Shown here: positions 1-7,900 of the stretch, piece after piece | Layout: each line of letters opens with the position of its first letter | How positions within the stretch are numbered: the stretch's first letter is position 1 | NCBI GenBank assembly: GCA_946999645.1 | Contig: CAMQDS010000022.1 | Span: forward strand, 1-11,191 | Origin: an uncultured Bacteroidales bacterium | GTDB lineage: Bacteria; Bacteroidota; Bacteroidia; Bacteroidales; UBA932 | Length of the DNA: 11,191 nt | Reading direction: 5' to 3' | Program-made: the position numbers and the translations under genes | Notes under the pieces: model-generated | The model's database searches: none | What the model was told of the DNA's origin: nothing | Seen by the model: only the letters and a program-made list of their open reading frames with translations

Positions 1-26
1 GCTCTAGCCAACTGAGCTATACCCCC
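1..26 (-). tRNA. tRNA gene, 5' end only (cut by window edge)
   Basis: Read on the minus strand from 26, the sequence gives a 7-nt acceptor arm (GGGGGTA), the T8-A9 linker, a D-stem GCTC/GAGC and the D-loop AGTTGGCTA, then the window ends exactly at the last D-stem base. This is an unmistakable tRNA 5' third. The anticodon and 3' half lie outside the window, so the isotype cannot be assigned. A matching promoter lies about 20 nt upstream. Confidence 0.88.
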
Positions 27-44
27 TTCTCAAAAGCATATTTG

Positions 45-75
45 CAAATATAGTTGTATTTTGATAAACTACAAA
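45..75 (-). promoter_or_regulatory. Bacteroidota-type promoter of the tRNA gene
   Basis: On the minus strand TTTG (72-75) is followed after exactly 19 nt by TATATTTG (45-52), which matches the Bacteroidota sigma-70 consensus TTTG-N19-TAnnTTTG in every fixed position. Transcription would begin within about 10 nt of the -7 box, leaving a very short leader before the tRNA 5' end at 26. This is the best promoter match in the window. Confidence 0.75.
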
Positions 76-159
76 CTTTTGCCGAAAAAATATCAACAAC
101 AAGATAACTACAAATAATTACATTTTTTATAAATATTAAAAATTAAAGACAAATATTAT

Positions 160-167
160 TACATTTG
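160..167 (+). promoter_or_regulatory. Putative -7 box of the DUF3575/fimbrial-like operon
   Basis: TACATTTG fits the Bacteroidota -7 consensus TAnnTTTG and ends 25 nt before the ATG at 193. No TTTG lies 19-21 nt upstream (the sequence there is an A/T run), so the -33 element is weak or absent. It diverges from the tRNA promoter at 45-75. A transcript from here would have a short AT-rich leader without a clear Shine-Dalgarno sequence. Confidence 0.5.
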
Positions 168-192
168 CAAAATTTGAAAAACTTAAGAATTT

Positions 193-1455
193 ATGAAAAA
201 GGTAGGAATCCTTTTTGCCATTGTTTTTCTATTTTTCATAGGAAAATCATCGGCATCTTCTGAACCTGTATATAAACATCATCTCAAGCGTATTGTTTTA
301 TTGTCACCTGATAAACAAGACTCTGTAATACGATATTCGGAAACAAGTCTTGTCCCTATTATCTTTAAAATAGACAAGCATAAACTCATACACACTCCTC
401 AATTGGACAGTATTGCTAATCTTGTTGAAATGGTGCTTAAAGATAAAAATGTCGGGTTCCAGTATATATGGATAGGAGGTAGCGCATCTCCTGAAGGACC
501 AGTAAAACATAATTATGACCTTGGTCGCTGGAGAAGTGAAATTCTGTATAAATTTATACTTGATAATACTTCAGTTGACTCCTCTAAGGTTAGAGTAGAA
601 AACCTTGCCGAAGACTGGGAAGGGTTCAAACGAAGCCTGCAAAAAGAACTTGATTATCCTAATAGGGACAAACTATTAAGTATAATAGAAAATACAGAAG
701 ATTGGGCAACCAGGAAAAAGAAGATAATCAGCATAGATAACGGGAAAACGTGGCATAATCTGATATACGGTCTTTTCACTCCTTATAGGAATGCACGCTT
801 GGTAATAGTATGCACTGCAAAGCCTGTAATAAAAGCGCTTCCGAATATCGGCTTTACTAATTTACCAGTGCCTTCATCCCCACAACTTATTAATTATAAG
901 CCAAAAAGCATTCCGCAAGAAAAGAGTACAAGGTTTTTGGCATTAAAGAATAATCTAATAATAGACTGTGCATTAGCAGCTAATATAGGGTTTGAGGCAG
1001 AACTTTGGAAAAAGACATCCTTAGATATTCCTTTCGTCTATTCACCTTATGACATAAGAGTACCAGACAGAAAAATACGTCTGCTCGGTATACAACCTGA
1101 ATTTAGGTACTGGCTTGGCAAAAAAGCAGGAGAAGGTCATTTTGTTGGCATACACGGAGCTTTATTAGGATTCAATATAGCCCTAAATGATAGAGGTAGG
1201 TTCCAAGACCCTAATTATGCACTGTGGAACGCAGGTATAGGTTATGGTTTTAGTTGGAATTTCGGTGCATCTAAAAGATGGGCAATAGAAGCAAATATCG
1301 GTGTAGGATATGCCGAATATAAATATGATTCATATCGAAACTGGAATAACGGAGCAAGATATGAAAGTAATATGGCCGATAATTATTGGGGAATTACACG
1401 TGCCGGTATAACAATTATGTATAAGTGGTATTTACCGCGTAAAAGCAATAAGTAA
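193..1455 (+). CDS. OmpA-like / DUF3575 outer-membrane protein, first gene of a fimbrial-type operon
   Basis: This 420-residue protein has an N-terminal Sec signal peptide (hydrophobic residues 4-17, likely cleavage near A21). Residues about 50-210 resemble an OmpA-type periplasmic module: a beta-alpha unit leads to GSASPEG at 96-102 and then an N107-L110-R112-R114 helix, in the place where OmpA has its peptidoglycan-binding GYTD...N..LS.RRA. The OmpA Asp is replaced by Ser, as I recall is common in this family. Residues about 250-415 are alternating hydrophobic/aromatic strands rich in Gly and Tyr (GIGYGFSWNFG, GVGYAEYKY, ending AGITIMYKWYLP), matching a DUF3575-type beta-barrel. The domain order, periplasmic module then barrel, is the reverse of OmpA. 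In Bacteroidales, DUF3575 genes commonly head operons for FimA/Mfa-like surface fibres, and this one lies 2 nt before such a gene. I infer an outer-membrane accessory or anchoring role; direct function is not established. Confidence 0.8.
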   Translation: MKKVGILFAIVFLFFIGKSSASSEPVYKHHLKRIVLLSPDKQDSVIRYSETSLVPIIFKIDKHKLIHTPQLDSIANLVEMVLKDKNVGFQYIWIGGSASPEGPVKHNYDLGRWRSEILYKFILDNTSVDSSKVRVENLAEDWEGFKRSLQKELDYPNRDKLLSIIENTEDWATRKKKIISIDNGKTWHNLIYGLFTPYRNARLVIVCTAKPVIKALPNIGFTNLPVPSSPQLINYKPKSIPQEKSTRFLALKNNLIIDCALAANIGFEAELWKKTSLDIPFVYSPYDIRVPDRKIRLLGIQPEFRYWLGKKAGEGHFVGIHGALLGFNIALNDRGRFQDPNYALWNAGIGYGFSWNFGASKRWAIEANIGVGYAEYKYDSYRNWNNGARYESNMADNYWGITRAGITIMYKWYLPRKSNK

Positions 1456-1457
1456 TT

Positions 1458-2510
1458 ATGAAACGTCTATTAATAGCAATTTCTGCAATCGCTTTACTTG
1501 CGTCATGTGATCGTACTATACATGAATACCCTATTCCGACAAAGGCTCCTGTCATAATCGAGCTCAATGTAGATAGGAATCCACCTAAATACTACAAGAA
1601 AATAGAGTTCGATAAAAAGTTTAAGAAGACAGTTAGCACTATGCAGGAGGACTATGCACTTCCTTATGATTTAGAAAAAGACAAGTATTTGTTAAGGATA
1701 AGTGTTGAAGTCTATGATGAGAGGGGAAACACTGTACTTCGCAGAGTTATCACAAAGCCAAGTGATGCACTTGCACCTCAAGATACAATTCACGCAAAAC
1801 TTCCTGACGGAAAGTACAGAGTGGCTTCCTTTGCCGACTACGTACCGAAGGACAAGCCTGAAGATTGGCATTACAAGACAGGATCATTAAAAAAAATTGA
1901 TACAGATCTGTCTACTTATCCTGAAAATTCACATCTTAGAGATTGTGCCGCCGGGGTTGAGGATTTCATAATAGATTTTCGTCTCACACCTGATGGATAT
2001 CCTGCACTGGCAAAAGATGCCAACAATGTAATTCACAGCCGTAAAATTCCTGTCTATTTAAAAAGGGCAAGCGGCAGATACAGGATAACAGCCACTGATT
2101 ATAATTCCTATTTACTTGCAGGAGGCAAAGCAGATGATATAAAAGTAAAAGTGACATACAAACAATATGCTTCAGTTGGATATAATGTTGATAAACAGGA
2201 ACCTAATAACTTCAAAAGTTCATATAGTTTTATCACAAAACCTGACATTTATATCTCAAAAGAAAAGACTCAAATTTCACTTACAATAGATTATATATTA
2301 ACAAGTAATAGTGAAGAAAATGCAGTTATTGCTGACTTTATAATCTATGACAGAGATAAACAGGTAAGTCAAATTATGGGTATTAATATTCCCCTGAAAA
2401 GAAACCATGAGACAGTGTTAGAAGGATACTTTTTAACTAAAAATTATTCAAAAGATGACGGTATCCAGATTGATGAAAATTTTGATGGTGAATATCTTAT
2501 AAAAATTTAA
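1458..2510 (+). CDS. FimB/Mfa2-like (DUF6562-type) fimbrial lipoprotein
   Basis: The 350-residue product starts with a lipoprotein signal peptide; the lipobox LLASC puts the acylated Cys at 17. The mature part is beta-rich without membrane segments. Blocks typical of Bacteroidales fimbrial anchor/subunit lipoproteins are visible: KYRVASFADYV (119-129), WHYKTGSLKKID (137-148), the domain-linker stretch YLKRASGRYRITATDY (200-215), LTIDYILTS (275-283) and IPLKRNHETVLEGYFLT (311-327). These align block by block with the next gene product, so the two are paralogues; this one stops shortly after the shared IDENF/IEENF block (338-342) and lacks the GLUG extension. The ATG lies 2 nt after the upstream stop, implying co-transcription and probably translational coupling. 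By analogy with FimB/Mfa2 it may anchor or terminate a surface fibre, or be a structural subunit. The exact family (FimB/Mfa2, DUF6562) needs a profile search. Confidence 0.75.
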   Translation: MKRLLIAISAIALLASCDRTIHEYPIPTKAPVIIELNVDRNPPKYYKKIEFDKKFKKTVSTMQEDYALPYDLEKDKYLLRISVEVYDERGNTVLRRVITKPSDALAPQDTIHAKLPDGKYRVASFADYVPKDKPEDWHYKTGSLKKIDTDLSTYPENSHLRDCAAGVEDFIIDFRLTPDGYPALAKDANNVIHSRKIPVYLKRASGRYRITATDYNSYLLAGGKADDIKVKVTYKQYASVGYNVDKQEPNNFKSSYSFITKPDIYISKEKTQISLTIDYILTSNSEENAVIADFIIYDRDKQVSQIMGINIPLKRNHETVLEGYFLTKNYSKDDGIQIDENFDGEYLIKI

Positions 2511-2534
2511 AAAATATTAATTATTTATATAAAA

Positions 2535-4463
2535 ATGAAAAACTTAAAATTACTTGCTGCTTCAATAGGATTTGCAGTCCTTACAGTAGCTTGCCAAAAA
2601 GAATTAACTTTTGACAAAGTTTTATCTGCTGGGGAGGATGGCAACATTTCTATCCATCTTCAGTTACCTGAAACTTTTTCGGCTACAAGATCTGCTGCAA
2701 CAACATCATCTGCACGTGGAGGTATTACCAATGTAGATATGGAAAAATATGACATTCGTTATAAATTAGCCGTATATTCCGAGACAGGAGATATGGTTAT
2801 AGAGCCAGTCATTAAAACAGTAGATAAGTATGAGGAGATTGCATACAACTTCAGACTTACTCCTAATAAAAAATACAACTTCGTAGTATGGGCTGATTTT
2901 GTTAAACAAGGTACTACAGAGGATTTACATTACAATACCGAAGATTTCAAAAATATAACATGCAAAGATGAGCCGGCAAAACAGTTAAATGATGAAAGCC
3001 GTGATGCATACTATATTGCAAAAACAATTCGGTTAGGCTCAGATCCTATAAATGAAACTCTTGTACTACGCAGACCTTTCTCAAAAATAAGGGTTGTAGC
3101 CACTGATTGGAATTTAGTTCCTATAGATACTCCAAATTACTTTGAAGTAAAGTACTATGGTACTGATTGTAAAAGGTTCAAATCAATCAACCTTCTTACA
3201 GGAGAGTCAGAGGGTGAAGCTCTGAAAGAATTATCAGCAGCAGAAACTGTAACATATGAATCTACAATCGATAAAGATGTTAAGAACTATGCTTTAAGTT
3301 ATGATTCTGACAAAAATAACAGAACTTTGGTTGTAGACTACCTAATGACAAGCAAGAGCGAACAAACTCCAATCCATTTGGAATTTTCTGCATTCAAAGG
3401 CGGCAAAGGTGGTACCTTAGTATCAAAATATGACTTCAAGACCAACGTTCCTATACAAAGAAACTACCTAACTACCCTTATGGGTAACTTCTTCACTTCT
3501 GTAGTATCAGTACGTATAAGAATTGAAGAAAATTTCGTAGAAGAATATAACAATCATAATTCTTGGTTTGCACCTCAGAAACTTACCATTGTAGAGCCTG
3601 CCAAAACCATTGAAGGTTCAAAGACAACTTATCATATCAAGACCAGAGAAGAGTTTGCATGGATATCTGAACATCCTGAAATATTAAGTGGTGATGCTAT
3701 ATTCAGCCTTGAAGCCGATATTGATATGAATGGTATTAACTGGCAACCTATCGGACAGAGAGATGGAAATTATGGAGGAGACACAGGTACTTTTGAAGGT
3801 AATAACCATACTCTTCGCAATTTTAGCATAAATGGAGACGGTTTATACATGGCAGGAACTTGGTTTAAGAGAAATGAATTTGAAGGTATATTCGGTCTAT
3901 GGTATGGCACTATGAGAAATTTAAATGTTGAGAATGTCACTATTTACGGTCTTAATGGAGACAAAGTACAAGATGCTGATAAACATAAGAAACAAGCATG
4001 GTTTGCAGGAATTATAGGCTATGCAGGGGGTGGTTCTATATTTGAGAACATTAATGCAACAAATATATTTATAAAAGGCAAAGCATATTCTCAGAACCTA
4101 GGAGGTCTTGTAGGCTATTCCAATCCAAATTGTACGTTTAATAACTGCTCTGTTAAATTCGTAACCTTCCAAACAAAGGGTGATCAAATCGGAGGTCTAG
4201 TTGGTTCTTTCAATGCTAACTCTACAGTTGAAAATTGCAGTACAGATTATGTAAGTATAAGACCTCAAGGCGCGTTTTTCTCTAAGTCTTTCAGCGGATT
4301 TATAGGAGAGATAGTAGATGCAAATGGAGTTAAAATTAAAAACTGTAAGGCTCCTGAACATTTGGAATATCTTAATCAAGATGGAACAGTAGATAATAAA
4401 TTTAAGCCGTCTCATCCACTGTACGGTATATCTCGTGCAGGAGGAGAGCCTACTGTCGAGTAA
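2535..4463 (+). CDS. Fimbrial-like lipoprotein with C-terminal GLUG beta-helix, putative surface adhesin
   Basis: The 642-residue product has a lipoprotein signal (lipobox TVAC, Cys20). Residues about 36-335 form the fimbrial-type (DUF6562-like) beta-sandwich region shared with the preceding gene: YNFVVWADFV (114-123), LHYNTEDFKNI (131-141), LVLRRPFSKIRVVATDW (176-192), LVVDYLMTS (265-273) and VPIQRNYLTTLMGNFFTS (305-322). After IEENFVEEY (330-338) comes a second module: a lead-in (INWQPIG at 401-407, TFEGNNHTLRNFSI at 419-432) and five beta-helix rungs starting near 449, 489, 521, 551 and 585, with the GLUG signature GGLVGYS...FNNCS and GGLVGSF...VENCS. Asn/Cys residues recur at the same turn (C538, C568, C604). 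An Arg-containing Ser/Thr/Ala-rich segment (R52, R61) follows the first strand, where type V pilins are trimmed by an Arg-specific protease. It lies 24 nt after the previous gene and ends the operon. I infer a tip or surface adhesin; the ligand is unknown. Confidence 0.78.
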   Translation: MKNLKLLAASIGFAVLTVACQKELTFDKVLSAGEDGNISIHLQLPETFSATRSAATTSSARGGITNVDMEKYDIRYKLAVYSETGDMVIEPVIKTVDKYEEIAYNFRLTPNKKYNFVVWADFVKQGTTEDLHYNTEDFKNITCKDEPAKQLNDESRDAYYIAKTIRLGSDPINETLVLRRPFSKIRVVATDWNLVPIDTPNYFEVKYYGTDCKRFKSINLLTGESEGEALKELSAAETVTYESTIDKDVKNYALSYDSDKNNRTLVVDYLMTSKSEQTPIHLEFSAFKGGKGGTLVSKYDFKTNVPIQRNYLTTLMGNFFTSVVSVRIRIEENFVEEYNNHNSWFAPQKLTIVEPAKTIEGSKTTYHIKTREEFAWISEHPEILSGDAIFSLEADIDMNGINWQPIGQRDGNYGGDTGTFEGNNHTLRNFSINGDGLYMAGTWFKRNEFEGIFGLWYGTMRNLNVENVTIYGLNGDKVQDADKHKKQAWFAGIIGYAGGGSIFENINATNIFIKGKAYSQNLGGLVGYSNPNCTFNNCSVKFVTFQTKGDQIGGLVGSFNANSTVENCSTDYVSIRPQGAFFSKSFSGFIGEIVDANGVKIKNCKAPEHLEYLNQDGTVDNKFKPSHPLYGISRAGGEPTVE

Positions 4464-4483
4464 TTTGTAAGCACTTAAATACC

Positions 4484-4523
4484 AAATAAAAGAGGTAACT
4501 AAAAATAGTTACCTCTTTTATTT
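4484..4523. terminator. Bidirectional terminator between convergent operons
   Basis: Two perfectly complementary 17-nt arms (4484-4500 and 4507-4523) flank a 6-nt loop (AAAAAT). The core GAGGTAACT/AGTTACCTC is edged by A-runs on one side and T-runs on the other, so both strands give a hairpin followed by U-rich sequence. It lies 20 nt after the stop of the GLUG lipoprotein gene (+) and 25 nt after the bactofilin stop (-), so it can end both operons. Confidence 0.9.
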
Positions 4524-4548
4524 TTATCTTATTTAAATGATAAATTCT

Positions 4549-4932
4549 CTATTCCTTATCTGAAGTATTACATTCTTTATATGTAATATTTTCTAAATCT
4601 TCTTCATTCATCATTTTACAATTACCGTCGAACATAGCATCTAATTCCACAGTTAGCCTCCTGATATGCAAATCTCCATTTACCTTACATCCATTTTTTA
4701 GGCTCAAAGTATCTCTCACAAAGATTTGACCTGTCATAGTTCCTTGAAAATCCAAATTTTCACAGATAATAACTCCATTTATAACAGCCTTCTCCCCTAC
4801 TACTACCCTTCCATCAGATTTCAATTTTCCTTCAAAAGTTCCGTCTATCCTTATATCATTAGGAGAATATATTTCTCCCTTTATTACAGAACCCGTAGAG
4901 ACGCGGCTAACTTCATTTACATTTTGTTCCAT
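4549..4932 (-). CDS. Bactofilin (polymer-forming cytoskeletal protein)
   Basis: The 127-residue protein has no signal peptide. Its core (about 13-107) is a run of short beta-strands with regularly spaced glycines (GSVIKGEI, DIRIDGTFEGKL, AVINGVI, DFQGTMTGQI, KVNGDLHI), the right-handed beta-helix of the bactofilin family. Short polar tails (1-12 and 108-127, the latter acidic) are usual, and the length is normal for the family. Bactofilins self-assemble without nucleotide into cytoplasmic filaments that scaffold cell-envelope and cell-shape functions; many associate with the inner membrane through a short N-terminal segment. The ATG lies 21 nt after the secA stop with no promoter-like sequence between, so it is probably co-transcribed with secA. 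The specific role here cannot be told from sequence. Confidence 0.9.
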   Translation of the reverse strand: MEQNVNEVSRVSTGSVIKGEIYSPNDIRIDGTFEGKLKSDGRVVVGEKAVINGVIICENLDFQGTMTGQIFVRDTLSLKNGCKVNGDLHIRRLTVELDAMFDGNCKMMNEEDLENITYKECNTSDKE

Positions 4933-4953
4933 ATACGTAAAAAATTTATATAA

Positions 4954-7900
4954 CTAAACCAGTCCCTTACCGTGACAATTTTTATATTTCAAACCAGAAC
5001 CACAAGGACAAGGATCATTACGTCCAACTTTCTTATCAGCCCTTACTGGAGTATTACTTCTTTGTTCTCCATTAGTTGTCAAATCATCTCGACGAGTACG
5101 CATTCTACTCATATCAGTTGCTGAAGGCTTAGATACTCTCTCAGGAGCTTCTTCTCGTACATTTAAGACAGCCCTCAAAAGGAATGAAAGTACATCTCTG
5201 TTCAGAGCCTCCAACATAGAAGAAAACAGATTGTAACTTTCCAATTTATAGACAACCAGTGGGTCTTTCTGCTCGTAAGCGGCATTCTGAACAGATTGTC
5301 TCAAATCATCCATATCTCTCAAATGCTGCTTCCAATGTTCATCTATCTGCCACAAGATAATGGTTTTACTAAGAGTCTTTGCAAGTTCCTTTCCATCAGT
5401 CTCATACGCTTTTTTGAGATTAACAGGTAATGTAAGCACTTTTCTGCCGTCAGTAATAGGAACGGCGATATTCTCAAACACATCCCCTTTCTCTTCATAT
5501 ACCCTTTTGATTATAGGAGATGTTTTAGACACCATAGCCTCCATTCTTCTATTATATACCTCATTCATATTTTCCAAAAGTTTCTTTGCAATATCATCTC
5601 TTTTGGAATTTTCATAAAAGTCCTTATCAAAACCAGGATCGATAGAGAGTTGTGCCATCACCATACCTGAGAAATCCTCGTAATTCATTCCCTCAGTCTT
5701 CTCTACTATGATGTAAGCGGTATCAATCATCATATTCATCACATCAATCTCAATCCTATCTCCTGAAAGAGCATTACGTCTTCTCGAATATATTGCTTCT
5801 CTTTGATAATTCATCACATCGTCATACTCAAGCAGACGCTTACGTATTCCGAAATTATTTTCCTCTACCTTACGTTGAGCTTTCTCGATACTACCGGATA
5901 GCATCTTGCTTTCGAGAGCATCGTCATCTGTCATACCCAATCTATCTACGACAGCAGCGATTTTTTCCGAACCGAAAAGACGCATCAGTTTATCCTCCAA
6001 CGATACATAGAATGTTGAAGACCCTGGGTCACCCTGACGACCGGCACGACCTCTCAACTGCCTATCTACACGACGGCTATCATGCCTTTCTGTTCCAATA
6101 ATTGCAAGTCCTCCATGTGCCTTTACTTCATCGGACAACTTAATATCAGTACCACGTCCTGCCATATTGGTGGCAATAGTAACCGTGCTTGACTGACCGG
6201 CATGAGCTACGACCTCAGCTTCTCGTGCATGCTGTTTAGCATTCAGCAACTGTGCATCCTTGATACCGGCACGTTCCATCATTCTAAGCAGCAACTCAGA
6301 AGTTTCCACATCTGTTGTTCCCACCAGCACAGGTCTGCCTGCTGCTCTCAACTCCAAAACCTTCTTTATAACAGCATTGTATTTTGCACGTTTAGTCTTA
6401 TATATAAGATCATTTTCATCCTTTCTGATAATCGGTCTGTTAGTAGGAATTACTACAACATCCAATTTATATATTGACCAAAACTCTCCGGCTTCCGTTT
6501 CAGCAGTACCTGTCATACCGGCAAGTTTATGATACATTCTAAAATAGTTCTGAAGTGTAATAGTTGCAAAAGTCTGAGTAGCAGCCTCTACATCCACATT
6601 TTCCTTAGCCTCCACAGCCTGATGCAGCCCATCACTCCAACGCCTGCCTTCCATTATACGGCCAGTCTGCTCATCAACAATCTTTACCTTATTATCGATT
6701 ATGACATAATCAACGTCTTTTTGGAACATCGCATAAGCCTTAAGAAGTTGAATAACAGTATGTACTCTTTCACTCTTAATCGAAAAGTCCTCCATAACTG
6801 CATCTTTCTCCTCATTCTTTTCCTGCAAAGACAAGTCGCTCTTCTCTATTTCAGCAATCTTACTTCCTACATCAGGCAGCACGAAGAAATCAGGATCATT
6901 TACGTTTTTTGCAAGCAACTCATGCCCCTTATCTGTCATATCTACAGAATGTAACTGCTCGTTTATCACAAAGAACAGAGGATCTGTAACAATATGCATT
7001 TCCCTTTCATTGTCCTGCATATAAAAATTCTCCGCCTTCTGCATCAACTGTTTCATTCCTGTTTCACTAAGAAACTTAATAAGCGGTTGGTATTTTGGCA
7101 ACCCCTTGTAACATCTGTATAGCAACTTTGAGCCTTCATTTTCATCCCCTGCTGCAATCAGACGTTTTGCTTCGTTCAATGTCTGAGTAACTAAAGAACG
7201 TTGAAGAGAATATAGTTTTTCAACAAAAGGCTTAAATTCATTGAACTGAGCATCATCTGCTGCTTTAGCCATAGGTCCTGAAATGATGAGAGGAGTACGC
7301 GCATCGTCAATAAGCACAGAGTCAACCTCATCCACAATAGCATAATGATGTTTTTTCTGGACCAGTTCAGCCAAATTGACAGACATATTATCCCTAAGAT
7401 AATCAAAGCCAAACTCATTATTAGTACCGAAAATAATGTCACAACAATATGCTTTCTTTCTGGCTTCACTATTCGGTTCATGCTTGTCTATACAATCAAC
7501 TGATAAACCATGGAACATATAGAGAGGTCCCATCCATTCAGAATCTCGCTTAGACAAGTAATCATTGACGGTAACTATATGTACACCCTTACCTGCCAAA
7601 GCATTAAGGAAAACAGGAAGAGTTGCCACAAGAGTCTTTCCCTCACCAGTAGCCATCTCTGCAATCTTTCCTTCATGAAGAACAATACCTCCTATTAACT
7701 GAACATCATAATGAACCATATCCCAGGTCACCTCATTTCCACCTGCTACCCAATGATTATCCCAAATCGCTTTATCACCATTGATATGTACGAAGTCATG
7801 ATTAACACTAAGACCTTTATCAAATTCAGATGCAGTAACTTCAACAGTAGGACTTTCTGCAAACCTTCTTGCAGTAGATTTCATAATGGCAAATGCCTCA

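Noticed and set aside
1..26. Assignment of the tRNA isotype
   Set aside because: The anticodon lies outside the window; acceptor and D-arm sequences alone fit several isotypes.
304..510. Minus-strand 68-codon frame inside the DUF3575 gene
   Set aside because: It is antisense to a gene with a clear signal peptide and domain structure, and shows nothing protein-like.
3870..4360. GLUG-coding stretch considered as a DNA tandem repeat
   Set aside because: The periodicity is at protein level (about 30-40 residues) and the nucleotide copies are diverged, so no DNA repeat or slippage array is supported. No CRISPR-like array was seen anywhere in the window.
6529..6954. Open frame of 141 codons on the plus strand opposite secA
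   Set aside because: It lies wholly antisense to an intact, motif-verified secA; its Leu/Ile/Ser-rich translation has no recognisable domain and no promoter or start context. The other plus-strand frames between 5360 and 8131 are rejected for the same reason.
7191..7481. Minus-strand 96-codon frame within secA in another frame
   Set aside because: It overlaps the region encoding the DEVD motif of SecA, which is intact in the main frame; it looks hydrophobic only because of the frame shift.
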